Part shown: one piece after another, positions 43,573 to 57,500 of the stretch
Layout of the letters: each line of letters starts with the position of its first letter
How positions within the stretch are numbered: the first letter of the stretch is position 1
Assembly: GCA_004794655.1 (NCBI GenBank)
Contig: SMMW01000555.1
Location: forward strand, 5,117,001-5,181,000
Origin: Marisa cornuarietis
Taxonomy: Eukaryota > Mollusca > Gastropoda > Architaenioglossa > Ampullariidae
Direction of reading: 5' to 3'
DNA length: 64,000 bases
The notes under the pieces: generated by a model
Databases searched by the model: none
The model's input: only the letters and a program-made list of their open reading frames with translations
Told to the model about the DNA's origin: nothing
Translations under genes and position numbers: made by a program

Positions 43573-46359
43573 CTGGACAAATCAAGAAAAGGAACACTGA
43601 TTACCGACTGACCCGAAGTTAGTGATTGCCTGAACGAGATTTGAGATTTGATCATTTATTGACACCACCATTGGGTTCCTGTCAAGGGGTAAGTCATCAA
43701 TATTCAAAAAAATAAATTGGGTCATTAAACATTTAAGATAAAAATATGTAGTCTCTGCCTGAACGAAAGTCAAAGAGTGCTCATTTAAGCCACCGATTTC
43801 GTAACCCACTGAAAACTGTGTGGTTGCGGAACCGCGGTACCACGAGATGCCACTTGCATTCTATGAACATCCGTGCTTACTGCCATAAACTCCTCACTTG
43901 TCGGACCCCCGCTAAAAGCGGTGTTCAAGAAGCTGGCTGGCATCGTTCGTAACGCCGTCAGTCACCGCCTTCTTTCTTGATTGTTAACAAACCCCTTTCC
44001 CCTGAAACACCCTCCTGTCGTCTGTATGACCTGCATCAGTGCTGGCATCAACTATTAAAGCGTACCGCTTAGATCATACCCTGCCTAGGTCCAACTAGAC
44101 ACTCGACAAACATTTAAAGAAGAACGCAACGAAAAAATAAAACCATCCAGTCGGCAAACACAATATTTATGCCGCTTCCTTGTAAACAGCTTCTAAAATA
44201 ACGGAATGTTGAACGCAATACTTTTCCGTCTTCCTCGCAGATTGCCCCCAGATGGCCACAGCAGCTACAAACGTCATATCTTAAACTGATCGTCAAATCG
44301 GGCTATTGTGTGGCGACAATACGTCAGCACCCCCTCACCGATCACGCCCCCACGTCGCTATTGCGCACATCGTGTACTTGACCACGACGGTTAAGTGGTC
44401 CGCTGTGTCCCAGAAGCCCGCGCGGTGTCGTCTGTAGCTACGTTACTGCTGCTAATTTGGCGATTTCGGGTCGACAAGGTTTGAGGGGAGGGGGTGAAAT
44501 TCCTGTTTGATGAATTGAACCAGTTCCTACTGCTGTTGCATATGACGTTCAACAGCTTCCCGTGCATAAAAACAACCTCTGATCCTACCAAAAGGTTATA
44601 CAGATGGGTTTACGCTTTCGCATATTCCACATGAGTGACATGACGGACATATAAACTGCAGCGCTAGGCATGAAAAAAAAAATCAATCTTATAAGAGTGT
44701 GGTGATGTGTGTGTGTGTCATCAAATCCTCACCGTTTGTCGAATATCCCCACTAAATCGAGGAATATTGGTTTCGATTACGGCTCGAGTTATGGGCTGTT
44801 TGGTTAGTTTGTCCCAGAGCATGTTTATTTATTTTTTTTAAATTTTCTTCTTTTTTTATTTTTACAAGTGACTCTAAATATTGCATCGCTACGCTGAAGA
44901 AATTGCGACATGTCTACTACGCAGAACACACGTGAACGCCATAATTTGAGACGGGACTCACACGAGAGAGGGAGAGAGACATGGGGAAAAGAGCAGGGGA
45001 GTCCCGTGGCGGCCTCACTGAAAACGCCGTCTGGTGGCGAACATAAATTGTCACGTTACGGAACGGAAACAGTGTGTAGGTATTTCACTATTTTGCTACA
45101 CTAACACCACGCATGAATAAACTCTCAGCTGGATGAACTGGCGGCTGATATCAACCCAGGTACCGCCGATCGTATAACATATATTAGAATGCCCATTTAC
45201 TTACCTTATTGCATTGTCCTACATTATATACTTATTTCAAGTGCAAACCAGCATATCTCTGTCCAAGTTTTTGTTTTTATCTTTTTCGCATCAGTTTCGA
45301 TCTGTTTTCTCCGCATAGTGACAGTTTTGAGAAGTCAGTGATCATGATGTTGTTTACCCTGAACCATTCATTTCAAATGGCTTTTATGCACTATGACAAG
45401 TTGATTCAGCACCCCCTCAACAAACACCATTTATAACCATCTTCCTGCATGTTCACAATCAGCTACTTTGTCTCAGTTGCAGCTCGGTTTGAGATTAGGC
45501 CTTCACCATGCATGAAATCACAAACTGAGCATGTCTGAATGATGGCTGCTGCTGTTTAACACATACCCAGTAGCAAAGGCCATATCATGACAGCAGATCT
45601 TCATGAATGCAGAGATGGCATTGCAACATTACTCCAGATCTCCTGTGGTTTCTAAGATGCGATTCAGAGTGCCTGGCGTTCTAATGGACAGTTGTTAAAA
45701 AAAGTGAAAATGCTTATTTGTTCATGTCTTCTCATTTATCAGTTTTTCCATAATTTGAGATCAGCTTCTTCACTTTTAAGACTACATTGATACTGACTGA
45801 CATTTATTTAAAATAAATATTACATGCATTAAATAATTATACAGTTTATGGCAGGGTTTCCATGTAAGAGAGCTCCAAATAATGTAAAACAAATTTGCCA
45901 AGGGGCTCTGAAGACATAATTGATCTGGCATTGGGAAATCAAAAACACAAAGGAGTTTAAATTGGAGGTCTTATCACATAGGGCATTCATGTCTTATTAT
46001 GAACTGAACATGACCCCTGATACTGTGTCACTACCAGTTATCAAATATTAGTGATACATATTTATATGCATACAACATGATACTAATAAAGCAGCATTTT
46101 GATATCAGGAAGCAGAGATAATATTAATACAAGGCCTTCTTTTATGCAACTGGTTGTAAACAATATCACACACACTCAACTGGAGAGAGTGAGGTCTTAA
46201 AAATAGTAAAATCCTCCAGTCACTTTAACCGAGGTCTGAAACCCTTACCAATTAAAGAATAATAAACATTAGTTTACCGAGGAAGCTCTTAATACAGGTC
46301 TTGATGTAAATTAATAATGTATTAAGTCATTAATGCAGTCTAGTATATTTAATCCAAGT

Positions 46360-47500
46360 CAATCAGAAATAAGTTCACTGCTTCTAAAGAGTAGCATGTC
46401 AACAGCTATAATATATGTGAAATCAATTTGAATATACAGTCTTAATCCTGCTCTAAAAGCAGTCCATAAATGATGCTGAAAGATGTTGTTCAGCACAGGC
46501 GACAGGGGCACCCTTCTTGCATGAAAGAGTTTCCATTTGGTTATCCAGTAATACTGCACTTATTAAGATCTTGAAAAACACTTTGATGATTTGGACAAGG
46601 CCCTCTTTGATGTACGTTGAATTTTCAGTTCACATAATGTGCCAAAGCCCTTCAAACCAAACTCTGACAAATGCCTTTCTAAAGTTGTTGAAGTTGTTGA
46701 AAGAGATCCCCTGGTGTTGTATATGTTCTTTCATCAGAATGTGACTGTTGAAGATCTGTTCAACTGTGCTCCTCCCTGGTCTGAAGCCAGCCTGTTCTTC
46801 TGTAACCAGTTTCTCAGTGGTGATATTGAGATAATTCTGGATGACTTTAAGCATCACTTTGCTTAGGTGGCTGATTAGGCTTATGGTTCTGTAGTTTTGG
46901 CACCGCCTGCTGTTTCCTTTCATTGGAAGGTGTATGGCTACTGATTGCATCCATTCTGTGCATTACCTGATTCTTTGGCATAGAGGAGCAAGAGACTTTG
47001 TTGTATCTTCCCCATTTCTGTTAAGCAGCTTAGCTGGAACATTTTCAACATCAGTGAATTTCTTCCCTTCAGACTGCATTCTGCTCTCTTGACCTTTCCT
47101 GTACAACTGGCAGGTCTGTAGGCTTGCTGTTTTTAGTCTGGTTGCTTTGCCATCTATCCTTAACTAAAGTTGTACAGGTCGTTGCAATTTTCAGTCCATT
47201 AGTATAGCTGCGCTTTCTGCGAGATGGCCATTACTGTCTTTGATGACTGAAGTGTTGACCTGTCTTGGTGTGATTGATCACTTGTTGGTAGTTCTTTTCG
47301 CTGTTATCTCGTCATTCCCTCCTCTATGGCCCAGCACTGGTTAACAATTCATTTCTTATTACCTGCGTTATCCCATTCCTGATGTCATGATTCACATCTT
47401 TGTACTTGGAAGCTGCTTTGGAACTGCCTGTCCTTTTTCTCTTCAAGGCTCTGCTTTGATCACAGAAATCTAGGTTATCATTCATGACCCCAGGTTGTTT
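46360..47500 (-). mobile_element. Decayed LINE reverse transcriptase
   Basis: Minus-strand translation gives a typical non-LTR reverse transcriptase order with frameshifts: a linker including GKKFTDVENVPAKLLN (about 47060), then CQNYRTISLISHLSKVMLK, TEEQAGFRPGRSTVEQIFN, FRKAFVRVWFEGLWHIM (46950-46630), then the PLSPVLNNIF block near 46500. The aspartates expected around the AFD motif are lost and stops interrupt the frame, so it is inactive. It lies between the RIT-type gene and the 3' end of DET1. Confidence 0.85.
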
Positions 47501-47868
47501 CTAATTCTTCTGCCTCCCTAGTACTTCTTTGGTTGCCAAAAGTAAAACCCCCTTGATATTTCCAGCGAGGGTGTCTAATTTACAGCCCACCTTCTTTAGG
47601 GTGCAAATTTACCTCCAACTTAGGCCTTGAAGATTTTCGCAACGTCCAAACTGATTCAACTACTGAGGCAGCTAGTACGGACAGTTCCCGACAGCATGGT
47701 GAACACAATTAATATTTTCTGTATGCAGCATTATCTACACTGTCATGACAGATGGCATGTCTGACACATTTCCTGGGCAAGTAGTAACACCACAGCCTAA
47801 CACTGACATGCTGCTTATGCTTAGAAATCAATGGTACTGGATTTTTGGTATTTCTAAATATCATTTCA

Positions 47869-47874
47869 TTTATT
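47869..47874 (-). terminator. Poly(A) signal of the DET1 gene
   Basis: AATAAA on the minus strand, about 95 nt past the TAA stop at 47971-47969. It implies a short 3' UTR of about 110-120 nt. Confidence 0.65.
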
Positions 47875-47968
47875 ACCAAAAATGTACGAAGCAGCAAGGT
47901 CAAATTTTAGGCTCACTGAACATCACTCAACTTGGATCACCTAGCAAGAATTATTGTTCACCAAATAG

Positions 47969-50900
47969 TTAAGATTCTATGTGGCGCACATGAAAATTCA
48001 CCACATATTCAGAATTAGTTCTCTGAACACTAATAGCAAAAGGTTCACTGGGGTGAAATGTAAAAGCCACAAGACGACGGGCATGTGGAAAAGGAGCACG
48101 CATCCCAATTCCTGTGAATATTTTGAAACGAAGAACTCCTGAATCTCTTGCATAAAATCTGGAGAAGAAGAAATTCCAAAAAGAATATTTAATACTTGCT
48201 ATTTATTTTGAATTTAAGCAAACTTCTATTAAACCTTTAGTATACAGATCTTAAAATTATAAGATTATTGGTAGATTTGTATAGGAGAAGCAGATGTAAA
48301 AAAAAAAAGTGTACATAAACTTCACAATTGATATAATAAGTTCCCAGACTAATAAAAAAAAAGAATTTCGTGAATGAAAATCTGCTATTTAAGGAGCACA
48401 GAGTGCATAGAAAGAAGAAAAGTAGAGAAATCGAAAAGAAACATTGAAACCAGCAGGTATAACAACAATTATAACTGACAATAACTCATAATAAATAAGC
48501 AGCACACAAATATTAAACAATTAAAAACATTTATAAAGGACTAATAGTGATGGATGTCTTTTATGGGTACCTGATAGGATGATCGCCATATGACTTTGGC
48601 CGCTCCATTACCGAAACCCACTTCTCATCATAGCTATAGAGGGCAAGGTCCAGGTATGGAGAGCTGCTGTATGACTGAGCAGAAATGGGAAGCTGGGCAA
48701 GAACACGACGTGTAGCTTCTAAATGACCACCAAACTTGGCATTGATGATTGTCTGCTTGAACCGTTGCTGCAGTTGTCTGGCATATTCGTTAGACGAAGA
48801 AGAACATGTGAAGTGAGCCTGTTGAGATAAACAAATATCAGGCAAATGCAATGAGAGTTTAATCACTGATGATCCTCACCAATATTATTCTTCAGGTCTT
48901 ATATTATGAATTTAATGCCGAGCATGCTTCTAGCAGAGATCTCAATGATGATGAGCTCTGTGGATGGGAGGGTGTATGATTGGTGGCATAATCATTTGAG
49001 GACTGCAGTGTCCTTTCACATCACCTCAATGCTGGCACCACTGTTTGTGTGAAGTTTGCACATTCTCCTCATGTTTGGGCGTTTTGTCCAGCCCAGGTAC
49101 TCCCATTTTCTCCTACGTCTTGGGACTTTATTTAAATGTTTGGTGAAATATATCATAGGAACAAAATTCTAATTTATATGTTTATAAATTAGGCTAAGAT
49201 AAAACTGGTTTTGTTGAACATTGCTTCAGATAAAGTTACAGTTTCCAGGAACCTATCAACAATGTTAAGTGAGGACATACTTATCCCCGTTTTCAATTAC
49301 ATCTTGCAACTTGACATTAATTTGTGATATAGTGAAGGACATAGAATACGGACGATGGTCACTGAGGTAAATTGAATCAGCCCATTTCAATTCTCACAAT
49401 AAAATTACTTGAAATTTACTAGCCATGATTTCTAGCTGCTAACTCTTCCAGCTGAGACTTTATTGTCAGTGTGATGAAATAGGGAAACGCTTGTTGTTTT
49501 GATATCCCTTTCATGACTTGACAAGTTGACAACTCATGCTCAAAACAGGGTCCACAAAGTGTTGCATGAAACCATCACAATTCACTCACTCCTTTTCCCT
49601 TTTTTCAGTTCTCTTTCTTAGTCTTTTGCTTTTGCATAGAATACTCTCAAACTATAACAAATGTGTGCTGAGTATTGGGTGAGCGTTGACATTTCTTCTG
49701 TGTAGTATCTTTTCATTTGGAACCATTTTAGAATGGAGAAAATGAACATGCTCCCATGCAGCGTTCACCACCCAAACATAGTCCATGAAAGAACCACAGA
49801 TGAACCATATTCCTACCAAATTTGGTGAGGATTGTGCAAATGATGTGGATTTAATTAGGTTTCAATCAAAGCTTTCCCCCTCCTTTCCACATATACCACC
49901 ACCACAGTGATTTATTTATAAGATTTGTAAATATTATATGTTTAATGTATTAAATTTTATATGTAACTTATATATAATTTATATCTAATGCAATTTTATC
50001 AGTTTCTCAAAGTATAAAATTACGGTTTGAGATTGCTGTCTGTGAGAAAAAAATGTCTGTATAATAAAATAATTCTTATAAATAAAAACTATTTCATAGT
50101 GGTGAGTTACGGTTGAGCACTAGAAATATCTATATGCCTTGAGTGTGCCATACTGCCTGCCTCTTCTAGCACCTCATGTTTTTATTCTGATAAATCTTAC
50201 AGTGTATCAGTAACTTAGTAACCTATTTCCCCATCATTAAAGCTCATTGTCTTGTTGTGCAAAAACTAGATTGACCGTTATTTCTCATCAAAGCAGGAGA
50301 CAGTAGGAAGGTGGCATGTTCAATCAAATAGCAGATATTACAATTGAGAGATTGATAGGTTTCAGTTAGTACATGTCAAGAAGTAATAGTTCAAATAATT
50401 AAACATGTATGTAGGTTAGAACCTTTACAGGCATGAACCTTTTCATCATTATCCAGTGTTAGACAAAGCAATTCTTTATTTATCGACAAGGGCGATTCCA
50501 GATAATGCTCGTACTAGCAGTAATACTTGCTAATGCTTAATTGGACAAACCTTCTGAGTGGTGACTTTCAATCATCTATATACATGTACCTGCACTAGAA
50601 ATTTTTAACTCAAAGTATGGTGTCTTATGAGAGTTAGAGTTCATGGTTAGAATATTCAATGCACAAAATAGAAAAGGAGGAGAAGTACATGACCACTATA
50701 AGATCAGTCTCAACAAAGTAGAAAAGTGACATCAATAGTACAGCAAGAGTTTCTGCTACCATGACATCATGGGTGTGCAGTAGCCTCCACTCAAATGAAG
50801 TGGTTGAAAAGAAAATCACAGCTGGAAGAGAATTCAATATAGACAATGCCAAGTACCCTTTTTTGCTATATATTTCTTCAGCCACAAAAGTAAATGCAAA

Positions 50901-53900
50901 TTTTCACGTATGTGTTTGAATGTAAATGAAACCTATCTTCTTGAGGTAGCTATTGCCAATTTTTGAACAATTCAAAAATTAAACAGTTGCATACAGTCCA
51001 CATTAGATGCACACAGAGATGAATTAAAAAAAAAAAAAAACAAAAAAAAACCCCAGTTCCTGTTGTATGAGTTTGTATTGTTCCATGCATTGCAGTATCT
51101 CTAAAGTTGAAATGAATGCATAAAATTGGTAATTATTCATAAGAAATTTTTGGTAGCGTTAGGGTAAATCAAACAAACACATAGTCCTTCTTGCTGCTTG
51201 CTTCATGAGTCAGGTCTCAGCTCATATGAATGCATCATTGCCACTCAAAAAAAACCCTTCCCAATTGACTCTACTCATGTAGAACTAGTTCTTCATCAAA
51301 AGTATGTCTGGCTAAAAAAAAAAGAAAAATGACATTATATTATCTCTTTATGAGAGTTCAGAAGACTTTCTGCTATCGTTAATAAGAAGATCTTGTAGAA
51401 GAAACATCCCTTATGTTAATTATATTATAATGAAACACTGACGTTTTTCAAGTGAAAGGGAAATAATAAAGTAATTAAAAAAAAGACCTGACACCTGTAG
51501 GTATAAGCTGCTGAATAGGTGGTTGTTTCTCATAAATCATTAGATAAGCATGTGAATTATTGTTGTTTTATTTTTAAAGTCATGACGACTAAAGTGAAAT
51601 GGTATGTTTAGCGTGTTAACAACATGAGTAATAAGATAAACAACCAGTAAGATAGATAAGAGTTTAGAAGTGATAACACACATCATAGCATAAGCAAAAG
51701 AATAAGCCCAAGTTAAAATGATGCAATATCATCATACCTCGGAATGGAGAGAAGCATTGCGAAACATGTCACAAAAATTCTCAAACAACTCCATTAACTC
51801 CTCCGAGGTGTTTTCGTACACTGCTAACACCTTGGTGCTCTCCATGTCATATACCATAAATAAAGAGGGCTGAGAGTTGGGGTCCTGCACACGAAGTGTC
51901 ACAACTTCCTCTGATGCATATTTGATCAACAAGTGCTTTTCATCCAGCAGCTGCATCTTCCAGATGCGAAGACCCAAGAAGTGGTCAAAGTACTGGTAAA
52001 ACTTCCGAAGAGAGCATACCTGCAAACAATTAGCAGGGATTTTTTTTTTGGTAATAGACAATTCTCACTTTTAACAGTGAAGTTAACCTAATTGCAAGAT
52101 GATTTTCAAAAGACTGGTTTCAGTTCATTACAAGATGCTAAAACATGTACCCAAAATCTGAGCAAATAACTCTGTTCCATTCTCGAGATATATATTCCTT
52201 TGAAAACTGCTATTTGGGAACGAGGTCATGACATCATTTCCTAAAATAACATAAAGTAGGCTGGCTGTTTTGAAAGTACCTTTTTAGCATATACACATAG
52301 CTCTTATGCAGGCTGTGCTACTAAATAACATCATGAGCCAGCATTCAGGCAACTTCATTTTCTTTCCATGAAAAACACAAAGTGCATTTTTATAACAATG
52401 GCTATGTTCTATTGACCTGTCAACTATTGACTTCAATTTCATGTTGTTGAATACTGTTTCGTTTATTCTTTTAACTTAAACTGTAAATCTGTTAACATTT
52501 TTTCTGGCTCTTGACTGTTACCTGTTTCTAAAACTGGTTCAGCTCTATTAATGTTAGCATTAAGTTTTCCCTGGGAAAAAAATAAACAAAAAAAAAGTGC
52601 AACAGAACACTGCCCTAAACAGAATGTAGGTTTAAAACCACTTCTGCTTCAAATAGAGCCATTTTTACACAAATTCTGATTCTAATGCTTGGGGTTAACA
52701 TCAGAGAGTTTAATAAGAATTGCTATCATACAAATTACAGCAATAAATGAGACATACTTTTAATCTTCTTACCCCCCCAGAGTAAACAGCCTTCCTGTAC
52801 AAATGAACCAACAGACGGTGCTTCAGTGAATTGACTGTCTGATCCCTGTATGCCTGTATTCGACGCTGTCCATTCAGACCATGTTGGAACACAAGTTCAT
52901 CATCTTCATAACAAAACTGTCCAACTGTGCGGACATCAACAAAAGTTCCATCATTTTTCACCTGCCAATAAGAATAAAATCTTGATTCAGAAAAAGAAGA
53001 GAACTAGATCTCCAACTATAATTACATGTTTTGCTTCTTTGTCCACTGTATAAAGGTTGCATCATTGGAAAGCTTCATAAAAATCAAATAACATATTCTA
53101 GAGGTAGAATTAAGAAATCCTAAACCCCTGAATCATGATTGTTAGGTCTCTTTAACTAAAGTGCAAATTCCAGCTCCTTGTTTTAAATGTAAAAATTCAT
53201 CAGGAATGCAGATTAAGAATTGATGCTTGTGTGCACAGGCATACACACTTTACATACATATATATGTATGCACTGCATATGTCCAGAACAGACATCTATA
53301 CTGATATGGAGATACATGTTTACATATAAAGGCATGTGCATAAGCACACATGGAGCCATTCACATAGATAGTTTAACACCCTGCACTTGCAAGTACTTAA
53401 TGCCTAATTCTGACTGCTATTGTGTCAACAAACAATGACCAAAGACCAACTGACAGCTACAGTCAATAGCCTAAGCCAGTGCAATAAAATTAAATGATAC
53501 ATGCTGGCTCGTAAAAGAAACTCAGTTACTTTCTATGATGGAGCTTTGTGCAGCAAGTGAAAAGTAATGGAAAGATGCTGGCACAGTTTTATCAAGATGT
53601 AATTTTGCAAGAATGTTGGAGGAATGATAGCAGATACTCACCTAGCTATCCCTGCCCTGATTAACCTCTTTCATTAATCAAAAATTAAATTACCTAACAC
53701 TGACCTGAAAGATGTGAATGGTTTGATGCTGTACAGAAAGGACAGCCAAAGTGCTTTTGTACAGATACAGGCCCTGGTTGTGAGACAAGAAGATTTTATC
53801 TGCACAGAAACGCCTGCAGTCACACACATGTCCAGTAGCCAACTCAACAATGTGCAGGGAGTAATCTTCCAGAGTGACACGAAAGCTCGTCACTGACTCA

Positions 53901-54505
53901 TTGTTTCTGTACAACTCGCTAGCCAGAGGATGATTGCCCTCAGGCAAAAATGTAGCTGATCCCACTATAACAAATTTTCCATCGTCAGTGAAAAGGCTGC
54001 ACTCTCGGTTCAGGTGCTCCCCATTGGAGGTGATGACTGAACTATGTTTTTTGATGAAGAATTGATCAAATAGTTTGTTTCGAACATCATTCATGACTCT
54101 CTCACTTGCATTAGGTAAGCTATCACCTTTTACATTTTGCAACAAATCGCCAGCTGCTCCAGATCCTTGGAATTCATAGATTTCCAACATTGTCTGATCA
54201 AGAGAGAAGGCGATAAAATGCTTTCCTGTGGGTGAAAACTTCCTCAGAAAGCAGGGTGGTTTTTCTACATTGTTTACAGTTAGATTAGGAAAGACATTAG
54301 TGTAAAATTGTCTTGCTACATGAAAATGTGTGCCAGGAGGAGAGAAGACTGTTTCACGTTGTCGAAGTCTCAGAACCACATTCTGTCGCAGTATTTTACG
54401 TGCCCGGATTTCCTGTGGGTATGGAAAGTCAGGAATTGCACAGATGGAATGCACATTCTGCAGACTGTCATGCTGCAGATGTGATGCTTCATGCTGCTGA
54501 TGCAT
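47969..54505 (-). CDS. DET1: DET1 homolog, CRL4 ubiquitin ligase component (5 exons, complete)
   Basis: Exons on the minus strand: 54505-53705, 52961-52773, 52019-51738, 48818-48571, 48158-47969. They total 1710 nt, 569 aa (human DET1 is 550). Intron phases are 0, 0, 0, 2 and all junctions are GT-AG. Diagnostic stretches: [19 protein letters not shown] and [15 protein letters not shown] in exon 1, [14 protein letters not shown] and [11 protein letters not shown] later in exon 1, NSLKHRLLV in exon 2, [14 protein letters not shown] in exon 3, [17 protein letters not shown] in exon 4, and [10 protein letters not shown] with [15 protein letters not shown] at the C-terminus. DET1 is a nuclear protein of the DDB1-DET1-DDA1 module and bridges COP1 to CUL4-DDB1, targeting for example c-Jun. 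The start is fixed by an in-frame TGA five codons upstream (54520-54518). The N-terminus is longer and more His/Gln-rich than in vertebrates, and the region between FCYEDD and NSLKHR is shorter or divergent. Confidence 0.97.
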
Positions 54506-57500
54506 TGGGAGTAGCTGTCAGTTGTAATGTGACAGCTAGCTGGAAAATACTCTAGAATTGTTCACCTGGAAGAAAGCCACAAATCAAGAAAACAAAAATA
54601 TTTCGAATATGCTGCATTATACTTCTGCAATCATTTATCCCTAGCCATCAACTATTAAACAAAATTCGCAACCATAAATCACAGCTCGTTTAACAAAAAC
54701 ACGAGCCACCTAAATTTAGTCATCACGATTTATAGATTTATTTACAATGTCTTTGTAAATGATGATTTGTGTGCCTTCATTGTGGCAAGTGTTCTCAAAT
54801 GTAACAATTAATGCTTTGATTTTGCAGACAACTGTGACAAATTATGGCTCTAATATTGGTGTCTGCAGCACTTCAAAACAATACTTGTCATTCAGATGTT
54901 TTATACAACTGAACCTAAGCAGAAGATGATAAATTCTAATTGAATTTATGAATACTAAACTTATACTTGTTCTTATACTATTCATACTGAAATAGTTTTC
55001 GTTTTGTCGCTTGAAGGCTATTTATCTGAATCAACTATCAATATTTGAACCCCCACCCCCGACCACCACCACACACGTACACGGCCCACGTTTGCAAAAA
55101 TGTACATACACCGCCTGCTCCTCAAACAAAGACCTACTTAAAGTATGACCGACGGAACAAATATGCACAATACGTAGATCATGATGAATTGTCCCTGTCT
55201 TGTCACTTCGTTCTAATAACTGCATTGATGTCAAAGACTAACCATCCGTCACCCACTGCAAAGGGAAGAAAGTCTGGTACAGGTTTTCCTTTTTATAAAT
55301 TATCTACTCTATAGGAAAGAAAAACAATACAGCTAATCCCGTCGAAAATCATTTTATCCGACGTCGCTAAACGATTCAGGGAAAATACCCGAGGAGGGTA
55401 AGCATTTGATGTTTAACAAAGTTCACTCCCCTCTTTACATGCTCGGTCTACTTTCAATTATAACTCTCAGTAGGTTTATTGAAAAATATCATGTAATTCT
55501 TGGGTATATTAAATAGCTTTCAAAAGTTTCTTGATACTTTTAAGATAAAGAAATTCGGTAAATTAACTGGATTTTAAAAATGATGTTACGTATGATCACG
55601 AACTTGTATACACGTCCGTGGTATGATAGATGTTTACTTTTGATTTTTTAAAATAATTTTATTTATATACAGTTTTATTGTAAAAGAATCTTTTTCTCAG
55701 TATCAAAGTAAAATCTCATACTACAAAGTAATTTAAAGCTCGTTTAATACATTCATTAATTTTTTTCCTTTATTCTCGTTGCTGCGGGCTTAGAAGGTAG
55801 CCATTTTCTTCCTCATCGATGCAAATGAAAATCGACCCTAAAGTTACAAAAAGTGGTGATCCCGTCCTTTTGTGGTAAGATTCATATTGATTGCAGATGA
55901 TGATTTGTTCTATTGTAATACAAATAAACAATCTAGTGTCTAGTTATCCATGCATAATTAAATCTGCTATAAATGTTCTTGAAGCTCACGCTACTGCGGT
56001 TAACCCACGCGAACTCCTAACTGGTAAGACGTCACGCTACCATTCCTAAAGCAATTTATTTTTGATTGCACACCAGCCGAAAAGTAAGAAAATGATATGC
56101 TGTCTAAAATCTTAATTAAATTGTAATAATACATTTTATATTTATATCACATGTAAATTCCATTTCGCGTGTCGTAATCGTAATGTAACAAGTACAAGAC
56201 GCGGTAAATGAAAAAAAAAAAAATCAAAATGGAGGTTGCTTTAGAAGTTAGCGGAAGATATATAGGAACTAAATAATCAACGGCTAAAAGCCACGTCTCA
56301 GGGTGTACGTCAGAGTTTCTTAATCCTGGTCTTGGATTGTTAGAAGGTATTAATGTGTTTTACATACAATATTGCGAAGTTGTCAATGCAAGGAATTATT
56401 TGTGGCATGACGACTTGCCACTTAATAAAACCTTCGTTCTAATTTACGTGTTTTAAGAGGTGTTTAAGCAAGTGTCGCTTCACCAGACAGTAGGCATTGG
56501 CCGTTGGATAGGACTACTGCTAGGACATGTTTGCTAGTCATAGTTTTTTTTAAATTTTAAATTGGGGGTAGGGCGGATGTAGCCACAATTTCATGAAAAA
56601 ATACAAACCGGCGTGTAAGCTTGTACAGCACCACTGCTAAGTGCTTTTAATTTTAAAATGATCTGCAGAAACGATTTGTTTGGAAGGTATCTGTGCAGAT
56701 GTTTACTGAAGACCAAGCAGTGATTAGCGACTGAAAATAGATAATTTTGTAGGTTTTGTATCATCCATTCACACATCATTTATAGTACATACAGAATTTG
56801 TTCCCGTGAAAGATAAAAGAGCTGTATTTATCTGAAATTATCAGTGGAATATAGGTAGGAAAATTCTAGCACCCAAGGAGTGCGTGCTAAAATGATAATA
56901 TGAAGTTAAAATTGAAAAAGGAAGCACCATTTTGATCTTACTGTAAGACTTAGTCATCAGGATGTGCAGGAGTTTTCATGTGATTTATCCATAATAAAAT
57001 TGTTATAGTTTTTAATAATTTTCTTAACTGTTAAAGAGTATGTGCTTGATATTGGGATTGATGTGTTGTCCAGCTTTGAGCAAAGATATGACACTTTTCA
57101 ATTTAAAGATAAAATAACATTTCTCTTGATTTCAATTTGAAAAGTTCTGCACTTTAAAGTCAGGCATTTTGCTTTTTCTTGCGTTTAAAACCATCATGTT
57201 GATGTTTTGGTTAGGAGTACTTATACGAAGTAAACACTGTTCCTGGTGGTGATACTTTTCATCTTGAGGGAGAATACATGTAGGTTTTTTTTTTGGTGCT
57301 TCCTTGTATTACCTTGTAGGTAAATTGTAACACAACGTGTTTAGGAGGGAGGTGTTAGGCAATGCGCTGAACTAGTTGATCATGAAGCTTTACCTGTAAG
57401 TCCATGGGTGCTCAAAGTGGGTAGCAAAAATTGCTGTAATGTTAGCCATGGGAATGTACTACAACTATTGTAATACTGAATGAAAGCAAGTGACTTCTAA

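Noticed and set aside
50634..50885. Hydrophobic 83-codon minus-strand ORF inside DET1 intron 3
   Set aside because: AT-rich sequence produces Phe/Leu/Ile-rich translations by chance; the flanking DET1 exons join perfectly without it.
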